Shown: piece by piece, positions 11,404-19,353 of the stretch
Layout: every line of letters begins with the position of its first letter
Position numbering within the stretch: the first letter of the stretch is position 1
From: GCA-003244245 sp050699875
Lineage (GTDB): Bacteria > Actinomycetota > Actinomycetes > Mycobacteriales > Pseudonocardiaceae
DNA: 64,000 bases
Reading direction: 5' to 3'
Assembly: GCA_050699875.1 (NCBI GenBank)
Contig: JBOHFX010000091.1
Location: 24,765-88,764, forward strand
Position numbers and translations under genes: made by a program
Notes under the pieces: generated by a model
Database searches by the model: none
What the model saw: only the letters and a program-made list of their open reading frames with translations
Told to the model about the DNA's origin: nothing

Positions 11404-11627
11404 GTCGCCCTCGCCGCGCCCATCCGTGCCCGCAGTTCCGCCTCTTCCAGCTCGCCGAGCGTTCCTTCGAGGTCGAGCAGCACGTCGATCTCGTCGTCGT
11501 TAAGATCACGCAGGTAGGACTCGAGCGCCTCCTGCACGAGCTGGGAGAAGCCACGTAGGCCGCGCCGCTGCGCCAGCGCACTGAGAGTGCGATGCTGCTC
11601 GTCGCTGATCTCTACCGTGGTCCGCAT
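11388..11627 (-). CDS. VapB-type ribbon-helix-helix antitoxin
   Basis: 79 residues. The N-terminus MRTTVEISDEQHRTL is a ribbon-helix-helix DNA-binding strand, followed by LVQEALESYLRDL and an acidic C-terminus that would wrap the toxin. It should neutralise the PIN toxin and autorepress the operon. TGCATGCATG overlapping the start is a short palindrome that could be part of the operator. Confidence 0.85.
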   Translation of the reverse strand: MRTTVEISDEQHRTLSALAQRRGLRGFSQLVQEALESYLRDLNDDEIDVLLDLEGTLGELEEAELRARMGAARATWRAS

Positions 11628-11764
11628 GCATGCATGTTAGCACGTGCGGTACTTCCCCGACCGATCTGATGCCGAGCCGCCGTCACCCCTGTTATCGATA
11701 ACCAGGGATCGGTGCTCACTGGTTACGCCCGTCTCGCCAGGATATGCCCAGCTCAACCGGCAGC

Positions 11765-12045
11765 TCACCGTTCGAGGCTGCCACGGCGCTGCGCCGCCAC
11801 CAGGCGGGAGAAGCTTCCGCCGGCCCGGACCGGTTCGTCGGCGACCGATCTCGGCGACGCGCCCATTGTCGACGGTGACGATGGGGTCGGCGCTAGCGGA
11901 TGGTGGACAGCCGGTGGGCGATGAGCAGGGTGGTTCGCCCGCGACGGACCTCGGCCATCGCGGCGTGCAGTGCACCCGGTGGCCGCCAGGGCAGGATGGC
12001 AACCCCGGCAGCGGCACATGCGGCGGGCACGGCTTCGCGCAATCG
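11765..12045 (-). pseudogene. ABC transporter ATP-binding domain remnant
   Basis: Three pieces of the C-terminal end of an ABC exporter ATPase lie in order. REAVPAACAAAGV resembles the region after the Q-loop. ALHAAMAEVRRGRTTLLIAH plus RLSTIR is the H-loop. ADPIVTVDNGRVAEIG, then FSRLVAAQ, forms the tail. The Walker B/signature segment is deleted, and the frame breaks after RLSTIR with a TAG. No functional product is possible. Confidence 0.75.
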
Positions 12046-12048
12046 ACC

Positions 12049-12096
12049 GTAACGGTGCTGCAAGCTAAACACCGGCGGATACGTAGCGCTGATTGC
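12049..12096 (+). pseudogene. RelE-type toxin 3'-end remnant
   Basis: These 48 bases align with 27061-27109, the last codons of the intact relE-type toxin in this window, with about 41 of 49 columns identical and one single-base gap. In the intact gene the stretch encodes TVLQVEHRRDAYR; here it reads TVLQAKHRR before the frame is lost. Nothing else of the toxin remains. Confidence 0.6.
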
Positions 12097-12109
12097 CTGG
12101 GACCGATGT

Positions 12110-13165
12110 GGTCAGCGCCAGGCGCGGCGACGCAGCAGGCGCAGGCCGTTCTCGTCGCGGACCAGCACGGCGTCGGCGGTCTGCAGTGCGAGGTCGGAGC
12201 CGACTCCACCCATCGCCACCCGAGCTCGGCGGTGGCCAGCGACGGTGCGTCGTTGACGCCGTCGCCGATGACCAGGACGCGGTTGCCGTCGGTCTGGAGC
12301 TGGGCGACTACCCCTACCTTATCTGCGGGCAGCAGCCCGGCCCGCACATCGGTGATGCCGACTTCGGCAGCGACCCGGCGGGCGGCGGCTGGGTTGTCGC
12401 CGGTGAGCAGGATCGGCCGCTTTCCGGTGAGCGTGACCAACCTAGCCACCGCCGCTGCCGCGCCGGGGCGTGTCCGGTCGGCCAGCCCGAGCACTCCTGG
12501 GGCGACCCCATCTATGGTGACGACCACGGCCGTGCAGCCTTCGGTCTGCAGCTCCCGCACGATCTCCGTGGCAACTGGCTCTATATCGCCATAGTCGGGT
12601 CTGGTGACCGCGACGCGGCGTTGGCCGACCATGGCCCGTCACGCCACGACCCGGCTCGGCTCGGAAGTCGTGGGCGGTGGCTACAGCGATTCCGGCTTCC
12701 GCTGCATGCGTGACCATCGCCCGGGCTAGCGGGTGCTCGCTGGGCGTCTCGGCGGCCGCGGCGAGCGCGAGCAGCGTGTCGGCGTCCTGGTCGGGCAGGG
12801 GCGGATGGCGACCAGGCGCGGGGCGCCCTCCGTCAGGGTGCCGGTCTTACCCAGGACCGCGAGGGTGGCGGTGCCCAGCCGCGTCGGCGCCAGCGCCGCC
12901 CCGAACGCCAGCGGCAAGGCGAACAAGGCAAGGGTCGCCACGACCACGCCAACCGAGTAGCGCTGCTCGACCCGTTCGATGAACAGGCTTCACCGGGCTC
13001 TACAGCAATAGGCAGGGATTCACCGGTGACGCTGGCCTGGTCGATCTCGCTGCGCCCGGCGATCACGCGGCCGTCCGCGCCGATCAGCTCCCCGGGCGCA
13101 CGGTGATGACATCGCCCACCGCGAGGTCGGCGACCGGCACTGGCTCCTCGGTGCACCGGCGCAGG
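12110..13165 (-). pseudogene. Decayed heavy-metal P-type ATPase
   Basis: Ordered fragments of a P1B-type metal pump are spread over three frames: VADLAVGDVITVRPG, GELIGADGRVIAG, DQASVTGESLPI, LFIERVEQRYSVGVVVATLA, a phosphorylation motif, HDFRAEPGRGV, ILLTGDNPAAARRVAAEVG, and VLVIGDGVNDAPSL. The phosphorylation site reads GKTGTLT instead of DKTGTLT, so the catalytic Asp is lost. The segment between the actuator domain and the following helix and the metal-binding CPx helix region are deleted. Single-base losses break the frame near 13090 and 12215. It is clearly non-functional. Confidence 0.85.
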
Positions 13166-13264
13166 GAAGGCACCTTCATCTACTACGACGTCGCCGCCGA
13201 CGAACACCTGCGCCCGCTACTCACCGACGCCCTCTTTGGTCGTGAGGCACACGCCTCGGACTGA
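13165..13264 (+). pseudogene. ArsR/SmtB-family repressor C-terminal remnant
   Basis: The frame reads HRRREGTFIYYDVAADEHLR, PLLTDALFGREAHASD, stop at 13262-13264. This matches the beta-wing and last helix of actinobacterial ArsR-family metal sensors. The helix-turn-helix part is missing. It abuts the ATPase remnant head to head, which suggests a former metal-responsive regulator/pump pair. Confidence 0.55.
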
Positions 13265-13458
13265 GTCAGTGGTCATCGACGGTCGTTCTAGACACCCGCC
13301 CGGAGCGGCTCCTCACGATGAGCTCGGTTTGCGGCGAAGAGTCCCTTCATCCTGGAATCCCCGCTCGCGATCAATGGCCTCGAGGCGATGGCCAAGCGAC
13401 TCGCCGCATCGCCGTGATCTCTGCACAGGACAGCAGGCAGGGGTGAGACAGTTCGCCG

Positions 13459-13596
13459 TCACAAGCCACCCTGGGACTTGCACCGCAGCACATGGGTGGT
13501 CCGGATACCGTTATGAGGCCGCACGCCGTGCAGGCATCGGTAGTTGTCAAGGACTAGGACCTCACCTGAGCCGTTCGGGAACGAAGTCCACGCCTT
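13459..13596 (-). pseudogene. TauD/TfdA-like dioxygenase C-terminal remnant
   Basis: The frame reads WTSFPNGSGEVLVLDNYRCL, HGVRPHNGIRTTHVLRC, ending at a TGA at 13461-13459. GEVLVLDNYRCLHGVRPH matches the last beta-strands of TauD/TfdA-type Fe(II)/2-oxoglutarate dioxygenases, including the distal His. No upstream part is recognisable, and the flanking 13265-13458 and 13597-13707 hold nothing I can name. Confidence 0.5.
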
Positions 13597-13707
13597 CGAC
13601 GATCGGCTGTAACTCGGGCCTTATGGCGCCGTTCCGGCGCCCGATCTCGGTAGCCTGTCCCATTCGAAGCTTCCCTGTCGTTGGCGTAGCCCCATCGGTC
13701 AACCCGG

Positions 13708-14514
13708 CTAAAGCGGACTGGCCCGCGCAATCAAGATATGGTCGGTGCCCGACTGCCAGACTGGGCCGATCGAGGTGAAGCCCGCCGCGCGCAGCATCGC
13801 AACGTGCTCGTCCACGGACAGGCGATTTCCGTAGCCGTGGCGCAGCCCCCGCTGTACCCGCCGCGCCTGTAGTTCGGCCAAGGCGGGTTCGGCGGTGACC
13901 TCATCCCACCAGGTGCTCCAGTCCTCGTTCTCGGTCACCCCGGTCCGCTCGGCGCGGCCTTTCTCGGCGGCCTCCGCGAGCTCGCAGAGGGACTGGTCGG
14001 CGAGCTTGAGATGATCGCCGTTGACGAGGATGCCACCGGGACGCAACAGCGCGGCTATGTCGACATAGAGCCTGGCCAGGTGCTCGGGTGGCACCCAGTG
14101 CAGGGCGGTGGTGGAGACCGCGGCGTCGATCATCTGGACCGGGCTTAGGGCCTGCGTCCAGCCGGCTGCGGTGATGTCGGCATCGATGAAGTGGACCCGG
14201 TGGCCGTAGCGGGTCCGCCCCAGTGCCAGCAACAGCGGATCAATGTCCACGCCCAGCAGCACGGCGTGCGGCAAGCGGTGGGCGAGCCGGCCGGCCAGCG
14301 ACCCTGGTCCGCAGCCGATGTCGAGCACGACTGGCGCCGCCGCGTCATCGACCACGTGGGCAACGACGTCGCCGATCACCGCGAAGCGCTCCTCGCGGTC
14401 TGCGATGTAGCGCATTTGCTGAGCGTCCCATCGCGCAATCCAGGTGGCGGCCACTTCCTGTGCGACGTCCGCCGCGAAGTCGGCACCGGCCCCGCTGGCC
14501 GCCTTGGCGGTCAT
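13708..14514 (-). CDS. Class I SAM-dependent methyltransferase
   Basis: A 268-residue cytosolic protein with motif I VLDIGCGPGSLAGRL near residue 64, the acidic post-I loop LLGVDIDPLLLALG, and the hydrophobic strand AAVSTTALHW followed by LLRPGGILVNGDH. It has the Methyltransf_25-type core; the acceptor substrate is not evident. AGGAG six bases before the ATG at 14514 fixes the start; an in-frame start at 14547 is less likely. The region upstream of its start holds no gene. Confidence 0.88.
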   Translation of the reverse strand: MTAKAASGAGADFAADVAQEVAATWIARWDAQQMRYIADREERFAVIGDVVAHVVDDAAAPVVLDIGCGPGSLAGRLAHRLPHAVLLGVDIDPLLLALGRTRYGHRVHFIDADITAAGWTQALSPVQMIDAAVSTTALHWVPPEHLARLYVDIAALLRPGGILVNGDHLKLADQSLCELAEAAEKGRAERTGVTENEDWSTWWDEVTAEPALAELQARRVQRGLRHGYGNRLSVDEHVAMLRAAGFTSIGPVWQSGTDHILIARASPL

Positions 14515-14911
14515 AGTCGGCTCCTTTGCACTAATCAGTTGTAGCAAAAATTATGCATTAGATGGTCGCCGTCGTCGATGGTTACTTCGTCGTTCTCGGT
14601 ACCTTCGACGTCGCCGAGGTGCAGACCCTGAGGCCGTGTCGAGTACGCACTGGTCCGCGCCGTCGGCCGCGGCGCCCTCGATGCACCCGTATCTCGGGAT
14701 CGTGCGACGAACTTCTCCACGCTGGTCTCTGTGTACCTCCTGCCGACGCTGGCGAGCGAGTCAGGCGCTCCAAGGCGACCGTCTCGGCCGGCGGTGGCGC
14801 CACTACCCCTTGCGTTCTGGAGACAGAACGCGGTTATCGAGGCCTCCGTGGCAACGCTCTGGAGACAGAATGCTGTGATGCGGGGGAGCGTAACGGTGTT
14901 ATGGTTGGTTT
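14515..14911. other. Intergenic stretch without a supported gene
   Basis: About 400 bases between the divergent methyltransferase and DUF1707 genes. Several frames are open but none has a ribosome-binding site or a recognisable family. The stretch 14640-14760 may be decayed coding sequence (for example EYALVRAVGRGALDAPVSRD), which I cannot assign. Two hairpin repeats lie at 14811 and 14853. Confidence 0.4.
14811..14878. repeat. Two copies of the small hairpin repeat, best copy at 14811
   Basis: 14811-14836 has a perfect 7-bp inverted repeat, GCGTTCT and AGAACGC, around the loop GGAGAC. 14853-14878 carries the same loop with arms ACGCTCT and AGAATGC. Both are followed by a G/T-rich tail (CGGTTA, TGTGA). 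They lie just upstream of the DUF1707 gene and define the family seen also near 2987, 3029, 39400 and 43725. Confidence 0.65.
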
Positions 14912-15355
14912 GTGGACGAGGAGACGTCGCGAAGTCGGGTGCGGGCTGCGGACACTGATCGAGAACGGGTGGCGGAGCAGTTGCGGTCGGCGCACGCCGA
15001 CGGCCGTCTCGACCTAGCCGAGTATGACGAGCGGGTCCAGCAAGCCTGGGCCGCGCGGACCTATGGCGAGCTCGAGACGCTTACCACCGACCTGCCTCGG
15101 CCCCGCCCGGCTGCTGCCGATGAGACCCGTGCGGAGGTGCGACAACCGCGCCATCAACATGGGCGTGGCGGCCGCGGTGCGGTCGCCGCCTGGGCCAGCG
15201 TGAGTCTGATCAACGTGGTGATCTGGGCACTGGTCTGCCTGTTCACCCTAGGCTGGATCTATCCCTGGTGGGTCTGGATAGCGGGACCGTGGGGCGCGGT
15301 GCTCCTGGCCGGCTGGGTAGGTGACCGGGTGAGGTCCGCCGGCCCTCAGCGGTAA
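14912..15355 (+). CDS. DUF1707 membrane protein
   Basis: 147 residues. The N-terminal 55 residues form a DUF1707 domain (ADTDRERVAEQLRSAHADGR, LDLAEYDERV), a short helical element common in actinobacteria and often linked to regulation at the membrane. A basic linker and two transmembrane helices follow (near residues 88-108 and 113-135). Function unknown. The GTG start sits close to weak ribosome-binding sequence. It is the last gene before the infA promoter. Confidence 0.85.
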   Translation: MDEETSRSRVRAADTDRERVAEQLRSAHADGRLDLAEYDERVQQAWAARTYGELETLTTDLPRPRPAAADETRAEVRQPRHQHGRGGRGAVAAWASVSLINVVIWALVCLFTLGWIYPWWVWIAGPWGAVLLAGWVGDRVRSAGPQR

Positions 15356-15370
15356 TCGGTTGGGGCCGGT

Positions 15371-15400
15371 TTGGATCTGGGCGTGACCTGGACGTAAACT
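15371..15400 (+). promoter_or_regulatory. Likely promoter of the infA-rpmJ-rps-rpoA operon
   Basis: TTGGAT at 15371 and TAAACT at 15395 are separated by 18 bases, a reasonable housekeeping sigma promoter. The 16 bases around the -10 (GACGTAAACTGTG) are nearly identical to those before rplM at 37009. About 190 bases of leader lie between it and infA. Confidence 0.6.
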
Positions 15401-15588
15401 GTGGTGTCGGCGCGAGCAACGCGCTGGTTTCTCGCGTGTCTGCAGGTATCTGCGCAGGCTTCCTGCACACAGCAGGGCGTCCCCGCACTTTTCGTGATGC
15501 CGCCCCACGTCGTGGAACTGGTGAGTACCCGGGTCGTGGCAAGGCCGCCAGCCGGCGGCGTGGCGAAGTGAGCAGGAACGCGGAGGAC

Positions 15589-15810
15589 ATGGGCAAGAAG
15601 GACGGCGCGATCGAGGTCGAGGGTCGGGTGGTCGAACCACTTCCCAACGCGATGTTCCGGGTCGAGTTGGAGAACGGTCACCGCGTTCTCGCACACATCA
15701 GCGGCAAGATGCGTCAGCACTATATCCGTATCCTGCCCGAGGATCGGGTGGTCGTGGAGCTTTCGCCCTACGACCTGTCCCGGGGCCGCATCGTCTACCG
15801 CTATAAGTAA
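15589..15810 (+). CDS. infA: Translation initiation factor IF-1
   Basis: 73 residues, a single S1/OB-fold domain with MGKKDGAIEVEGRVVEPLPN and the ending LSPYDLSRGRIVYRYK, essentially identical to other actinobacterial IF-1. It binds the 30S A site during initiation. The ATG at 15589 follows GGAGG closely (two bases). The frame stays open upstream to 15436, but that segment is not conserved. First gene of the operon, followed by rpmJ. Confidence 0.97.
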   Translation: MGKKDGAIEVEGRVVEPLPNAMFRVELENGHRVLAHISGKMRQHYIRILPEDRVVVELSPYDLSRGRIVYRYK

Positions 15811-15848
15811 GGCACCACACAGCGAGCACAACTACAGGGACAGATGAC

Positions 15849-15962
15849 GTGAAGGTACAACCAAGCGTCAAGAGGATCTGCGACAAGTGCAAAGTGATCC
15901 GCCGCCACGGCGTGGTCATGGTGATCTGCGAGAACCTGCGCCACAAGCAGCGCCAGGGCTAG
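15849..15962 (+). CDS. rpmJ: 50S ribosomal protein L36
   Basis: 37 residues starting at GTG: MKVQPSVKRICDKCKVIRRH and then VMVICENLRHKQRQG. The zinc-ribbon ligands C11, C14, C27 and H32 are present, so this is the zinc-binding (C+) form. It lies 38 bases after infA and is too short to show in ordinary ORF lists. Confidence 0.97.
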   Translation: MKVQPSVKRICDKCKVIRRHGVVMVICENLRHKQRQG

Positions 15963-16136
15963 CAGGGCACGACGTCGCCGGCCCACGGCGCGAGAAGACC
16001 TCCCCGCACCACCCGATCCACCCGGGATCGGTCCGCCCCCGGACATCAGGCCGGGGCCCGCGAATGACGGTGCAACCGTCAGGGCGGGACGGACGGGGAG
16101 CAGACCTGGTGACGACGAGACAGGAGAACCCGTCGC

Positions 16137-16517
16137 ATGGCGCGACTCGCCGGCGTCGATCTTCCCCGCGACAAGCGGATGGAGATCGCGCTGACCTACA
16201 TCTACGGCATCGGCCGTACCCGCTCGCACGAGATCCTCAGCGCCACCGGGGTCAACCCGGACCTGCGCTCCAAGGACCTGTCTGACGAGGACCTCGTCCG
16301 GCTGCGGGACTACATCGAGGACAGCTACAAGGTTGAGGGTGACCTCCGTCGGGAGGTCCAGGCCGACATCCGCCGGAAGATCGAGATCGGCTGCTACGAG
16401 GGCCTGCGGTGGCGCCGCGGGCTGCCCGTGCGTGGTCAACGAACCAAGACCAACGCCCGCACCCGCAAGGGGCCGAAGAAGACCGTCGCCGGCAAGAAGA
16501 AGGCCGGGAAGAAGTAG
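16137..16517 (+). CDS. rpsM: 30S ribosomal protein S13
   Basis: 126 residues, full length, with N-terminal MARLAGVDLPRDKRMEIALT, the signature LPVRGQRTKTNARTRKG and a Lys-rich tail that reaches the P-site tRNA. A 174-base untranslated spacer separates it from rpmJ; the start follows AGGAG. Confidence 0.98.
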   Translation: MARLAGVDLPRDKRMEIALTYIYGIGRTRSHEILSATGVNPDLRSKDLSDEDLVRLRDYIEDSYKVEGDLRREVQADIRRKIEIGCYEGLRWRRGLPVRGQRTKTNARTRKGPKKTVAGKKKAGKK

Positions 16518-16575
16518 CGCCGGTTGAATCAACGACAGGTCAGCCTGACCCAGACTTTGTAGGAGCGCAAACCGC

Positions 16576-16983
16576 ATGCCACCCAGAGCACGAACAGGCA
16601 CCGGCGTCAAGAAGGTGCGTCGCAAGGAAAAGAAGAATGTCGCGCATGGCCATGCTCATATCAAGTCGACGTTCAACAACACGATCGTCTCGATCACCGA
16701 CCCCACCGGCGCGGTGATCGCGTGGGCGTCCGCGGGTCACGTGGGGTTCAAGGGCTCCCGCAAGTCCACCCCGTTCGCCGCGCAGATGGCCGCCGAGAAC
16801 GCCGCGCGCAAGGCCGCCGAGCATGGGATGAAGAAGGTCGATGTCTTCGTGAAGGGTCCGGGTTCAGGCCGCGAGACCGCGATCCGGTCGCTGCAGGCCG
16901 CCGGCCTTGAGGTCGGCACCATCCAGGACGTGACCCCGCAGCCGCACAACGGTTGCCGGCCGCCGAAGCGACGCCGGGTCTGA
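16576..16983 (+). CDS. rpsK: 30S ribosomal protein S11
   Basis: 135 residues with KKNVAHGHAHIKSTFNNTIV, the platform-domain core, and the terminal signature TPQPHNGCRPPKRRRV. Part of the 30S platform next to S18. TAGGAGCG precedes the ATG. Confidence 0.98.
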   Translation: MPPRARTGTGVKKVRRKEKKNVAHGHAHIKSTFNNTIVSITDPTGAVIAWASAGHVGFKGSRKSTPFAAQMAAENAARKAAEHGMKKVDVFVKGPGSGRETAIRSLQAAGLEVGTIQDVTPQPHNGCRPPKRRRV

Positions 16984-17007
16984 CGGCGCGGAAGGGAGAA
17001 GCTAGCA

Positions 17008-17613
17008 ATGGCTCGGTACACCGGACCCGTCACCCGCAAGTCCCGCCGGCTCAAGACCGACCTGGTCGGCGGCGACCAGGCCTTCGAGCGCCGTCCATAT
17101 CCGCCCGGCCAGCACGGCCGCGCCCGGATCAAGGAGAGCGAGTACCTACTGCAGATGCAGGAGAAGCAGAAGGCTCGCTTCACCTACGGCGTCATGGAAA
17201 AGCAGTTCCACCGCTACTACGAGGAAGCCAACCGCCGTCCCGGTAAGACCGGTGACACCCTGCTGCAGATTTTGGAGTCTCGGCTGGACAACGTCATTTA
17301 CCGGGCTGGCCTGGCCCGCACCCGGCGCCAGGCACGCCAGCTGGTGAGCCACGGACACTTCCTGGTCAATGGCGGCAAAGTCGATGTCCCCAGTTTCCGG
17401 GTATCCAAGTTCGACATCATCGACGTCAAACCCAAGTCGGTACCGACCCTGCCGTTCGTGGTGGCCAAGGAAAGCTTGGGAGACCGCCCGGTACCTGCGT
17501 GGCTGCAAGTCGTTCCCGCAACGATGCGGGTGCTGGTGCACCGGCTGCCGGAGCGGGCTCAGATCGACGTACCGCTGCAGGAGCAGCTGATCGTCGAGCT
17601 CTACTCCAAGTAA
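17008..17613 (+). CDS. rpsD: 30S ribosomal protein S4
   Basis: 201 residues with the N-terminal assembly domain (RYTGPVTRKSRRLKTDL) and the S4 RNA-binding domain (RLDNVIYRAGLARTRRQARQ, LVSHGHF). The N-terminal zinc-finger cysteines of some S4 proteins are absent, the zinc-free form common in actinobacteria. It initiates 30S assembly and in many bacteria regulates the alpha operon. Confidence 0.98.
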   Translation: MARYTGPVTRKSRRLKTDLVGGDQAFERRPYPPGQHGRARIKESEYLLQMQEKQKARFTYGVMEKQFHRYYEEANRRPGKTGDTLLQILESRLDNVIYRAGLARTRRQARQLVSHGHFLVNGGKVDVPSFRVSKFDIIDVKPKSVPTLPFVVAKESLGDRPVPAWLQVVPATMRVLVHRLPERAQIDVPLQEQLIVELYSK

Positions 17614-17661
17614 ACCCGACCAACGGCGTCAAATAGCGGGCGCCAGAGGAGGAACATCACC

Positions 17662-18735
17662 ATGTTGATCACCCAGCGGCCCAACCTCAGCGAGGACCCG
17701 GTCGACTACACCCGTTCCCGGTTCGTGATCGAGCCGCTGGAGCCGGGGTTCGGCTACACCTTGGGTAATTCGCTGCGCCGGACGTTGCTCTCGTCCATTC
17801 CGGGGGCGGCGGTCACCAGCATCCGCATTGATGGCGTGCTGCACGAGTTCACCACCGTGCCGGGCGTCAAGGAGGACATCACCGACATCATCCTCAACCT
17901 CAAGGAGCTCGTGGTCGGCTCCGAAGAGGACGAACCGGTGACGATGTACCTGCGCAAGCAGGGTCCGGGTGACGTCACCGCGGGCGACATCGTGCCGCCG
18001 GCCGGTGTCACCGTGTACAACCCCGATCTGCACATCGCCACCCTGAACGGCAAGGGCAAGCTGGAGATCGAGCTGGTCGTGGAGCGTGGCCGCGGCTATG
18101 TCCCCGCGGTGCAGAACAAGACGTCCGGTGCCGAGATCGGCCGGATCCCGGTGGATTCGATCTACTCGCCGGTGCTGAAGGTGACCTACAAGGTCGAGGC
18201 CACCCGGGTCGAGCAGCGCACCGACTTCGACAAGCTGATCCTCGACGTGGAGACCAAGCCGTCGCTTACCCCGCGTGACGCGCTTGCTTCGGCCGGCCGC
18301 ACCCTGGTGGAGTTGTTCGGCCTGGCCCGCGAGCTCAACGTGGACGCCGAGGGCATCGAGATCGGTCCCTCGCCGGCCGAAGCGGACACGATCGCCGCGT
18401 TCGCGATGCCCATCGAGGACCTGGACCTCACCGTCCGTTCCTACAACTGCCTCAAGCGCGAGGGCATCCACACCGTCGGCGAGTTGGTCAGCCGCAGCGA
18501 GGCAGACCTGCTGGACATCCGAAACTTCGGTGCCAAGTCCATCGACGAGGTGAAGCTGAAATTGGCCGGCCTCGGTCTGCAGCTCAAGGACAGCCCTCCC
18601 GGCTTCGACCCCGCAGCGGTGGCCGCGGAGTACTCGATCGACGGGTGGGGCGACGCCAGCGACAACGGAGTCGACAGCGGTACGGACTACGGAAACGACG
18701 ACGGCCACGACTACGCCGAAACCGAGCAGCTTTAG
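17662..18735 (+). CDS. rpoA: DNA-directed RNA polymerase alpha subunit
   Basis: 357 residues. The N-terminal dimerisation and assembly domain (FVIEPLEPGFGYTLGNSLRR) spans about residues 1-230. The C-terminal domain (SVPTTASS-type core here read as DLTVRSYNCLKREGI, then DLLDIRNFGAKSIDEVKLKL) binds UP elements and activators. A polar, acidic tail follows it. GAGGAGG precedes the ATG. Confidence 0.98.
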   Translation: MLITQRPNLSEDPVDYTRSRFVIEPLEPGFGYTLGNSLRRTLLSSIPGAAVTSIRIDGVLHEFTTVPGVKEDITDIILNLKELVVGSEEDEPVTMYLRKQGPGDVTAGDIVPPAGVTVYNPDLHIATLNGKGKLEIELVVERGRGYVPAVQNKTSGAEIGRIPVDSIYSPVLKVTYKVEATRVEQRTDFDKLILDVETKPSLTPRDALASAGRTLVELFGLARELNVDAEGIEIGPSPAEADTIAAFAMPIEDLDLTVRSYNCLKREGIHTVGELVSRSEADLLDIRNFGAKSIDEVKLKLAGLGLQLKDSPPGFDPAAVAAEYSIDGWGDASDNGVDSGTDYGNDDGHDYAETEQL

Positions 18736-18765
18736 CTGCTCACGGGGCGACCGAAGGGAGCCAAG

Positions 18766-19353
18766 ATGCCAACGCCGACCAAGGGCGCCCGGCTAGGGGG
18801 GTCGCCGGCCCATGAACGGCTGATGTTGGCCAACCTGGCGACATCGCTGTTCACCCATGGCCGGATCACCACCACCGAGGCCAAGGCGAAACGGCTGCGC
18901 CCGTTCGCCGAGCGGTTGATCACCAAAGCCCGCCGGGCGGATCTGCACAACCGGCGCGAGATCATGCGAGTGATCCGGGACAAGGACGTGGTGCACAAGC
19001 TGGTCGCGGAGATCGGCCCACAGTTCGAGGGCCGGCCGGGTGGCTACACCCGCATCGTCAAGACCGTGCCACGCAAGGGTGACAACGCTCCGATGGCGAT
19101 CATCGCTCTGGTCACCGAGCGCACCGCAGCGGAAGTAGAAGAGGTCAAGAGGAAGGCCTTCCAGGAGCGGCCGAAGCCGCAGCAGCCGGCCGAGAGCACC
19201 GGTGAGCTCACCACTGCACACGTTCCTGCCGGGCAGGACACCACCGCCGAGGAGGTGGCCTCGGTGGAGCCGGAAACTTCGGCCGAACAGGAGACCTCGA
19301 CCGAGGAGCGGGCCCCGTCTGCCGCCCGGCAGGAGGACAAGGGCGAATCCTGA
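18766..19353 (+). CDS. rplQ: 50S ribosomal protein L17
   Basis: 195 residues. The first 120 are canonical L17 (LGGSPAHERLMLANLATSLF, TEAKAKRLRPFAERLITKAR), which lines the peptide exit side of the 50S subunit. The last 70 residues are an acidic, Glu/Thr/Ala-rich extension of a kind seen in actinobacterial L17. The stop codon overlaps the presumed CTG start of truA. Confidence 0.97.
   Translation: MPTPTKGARLGGSPAHERLMLANLATSLFTHGRITTTEAKAKRLRPFAERLITKARRADLHNRREIMRVIRDKDVVHKLVAEIGPQFEGRPGGYTRIVKTVPRKGDNAPMAIIALVTERTAAEVEEVKRKAFQERPKPQQPAESTGELTTAHVPAGQDTTAEEVASVEPETSAEQETSTEERAPSAARQEDKGES

Noticed and set aside
13236..13778. 180-codon plus-strand frame through the decay zone
   Set aside because: Crosses the methyltransferase end and the dioxygenase remnant antisense; no coherent protein.
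17629..18708. 359-codon open frame on the minus strand
   Set aside because: Antisense to rpoA; shadow frame.
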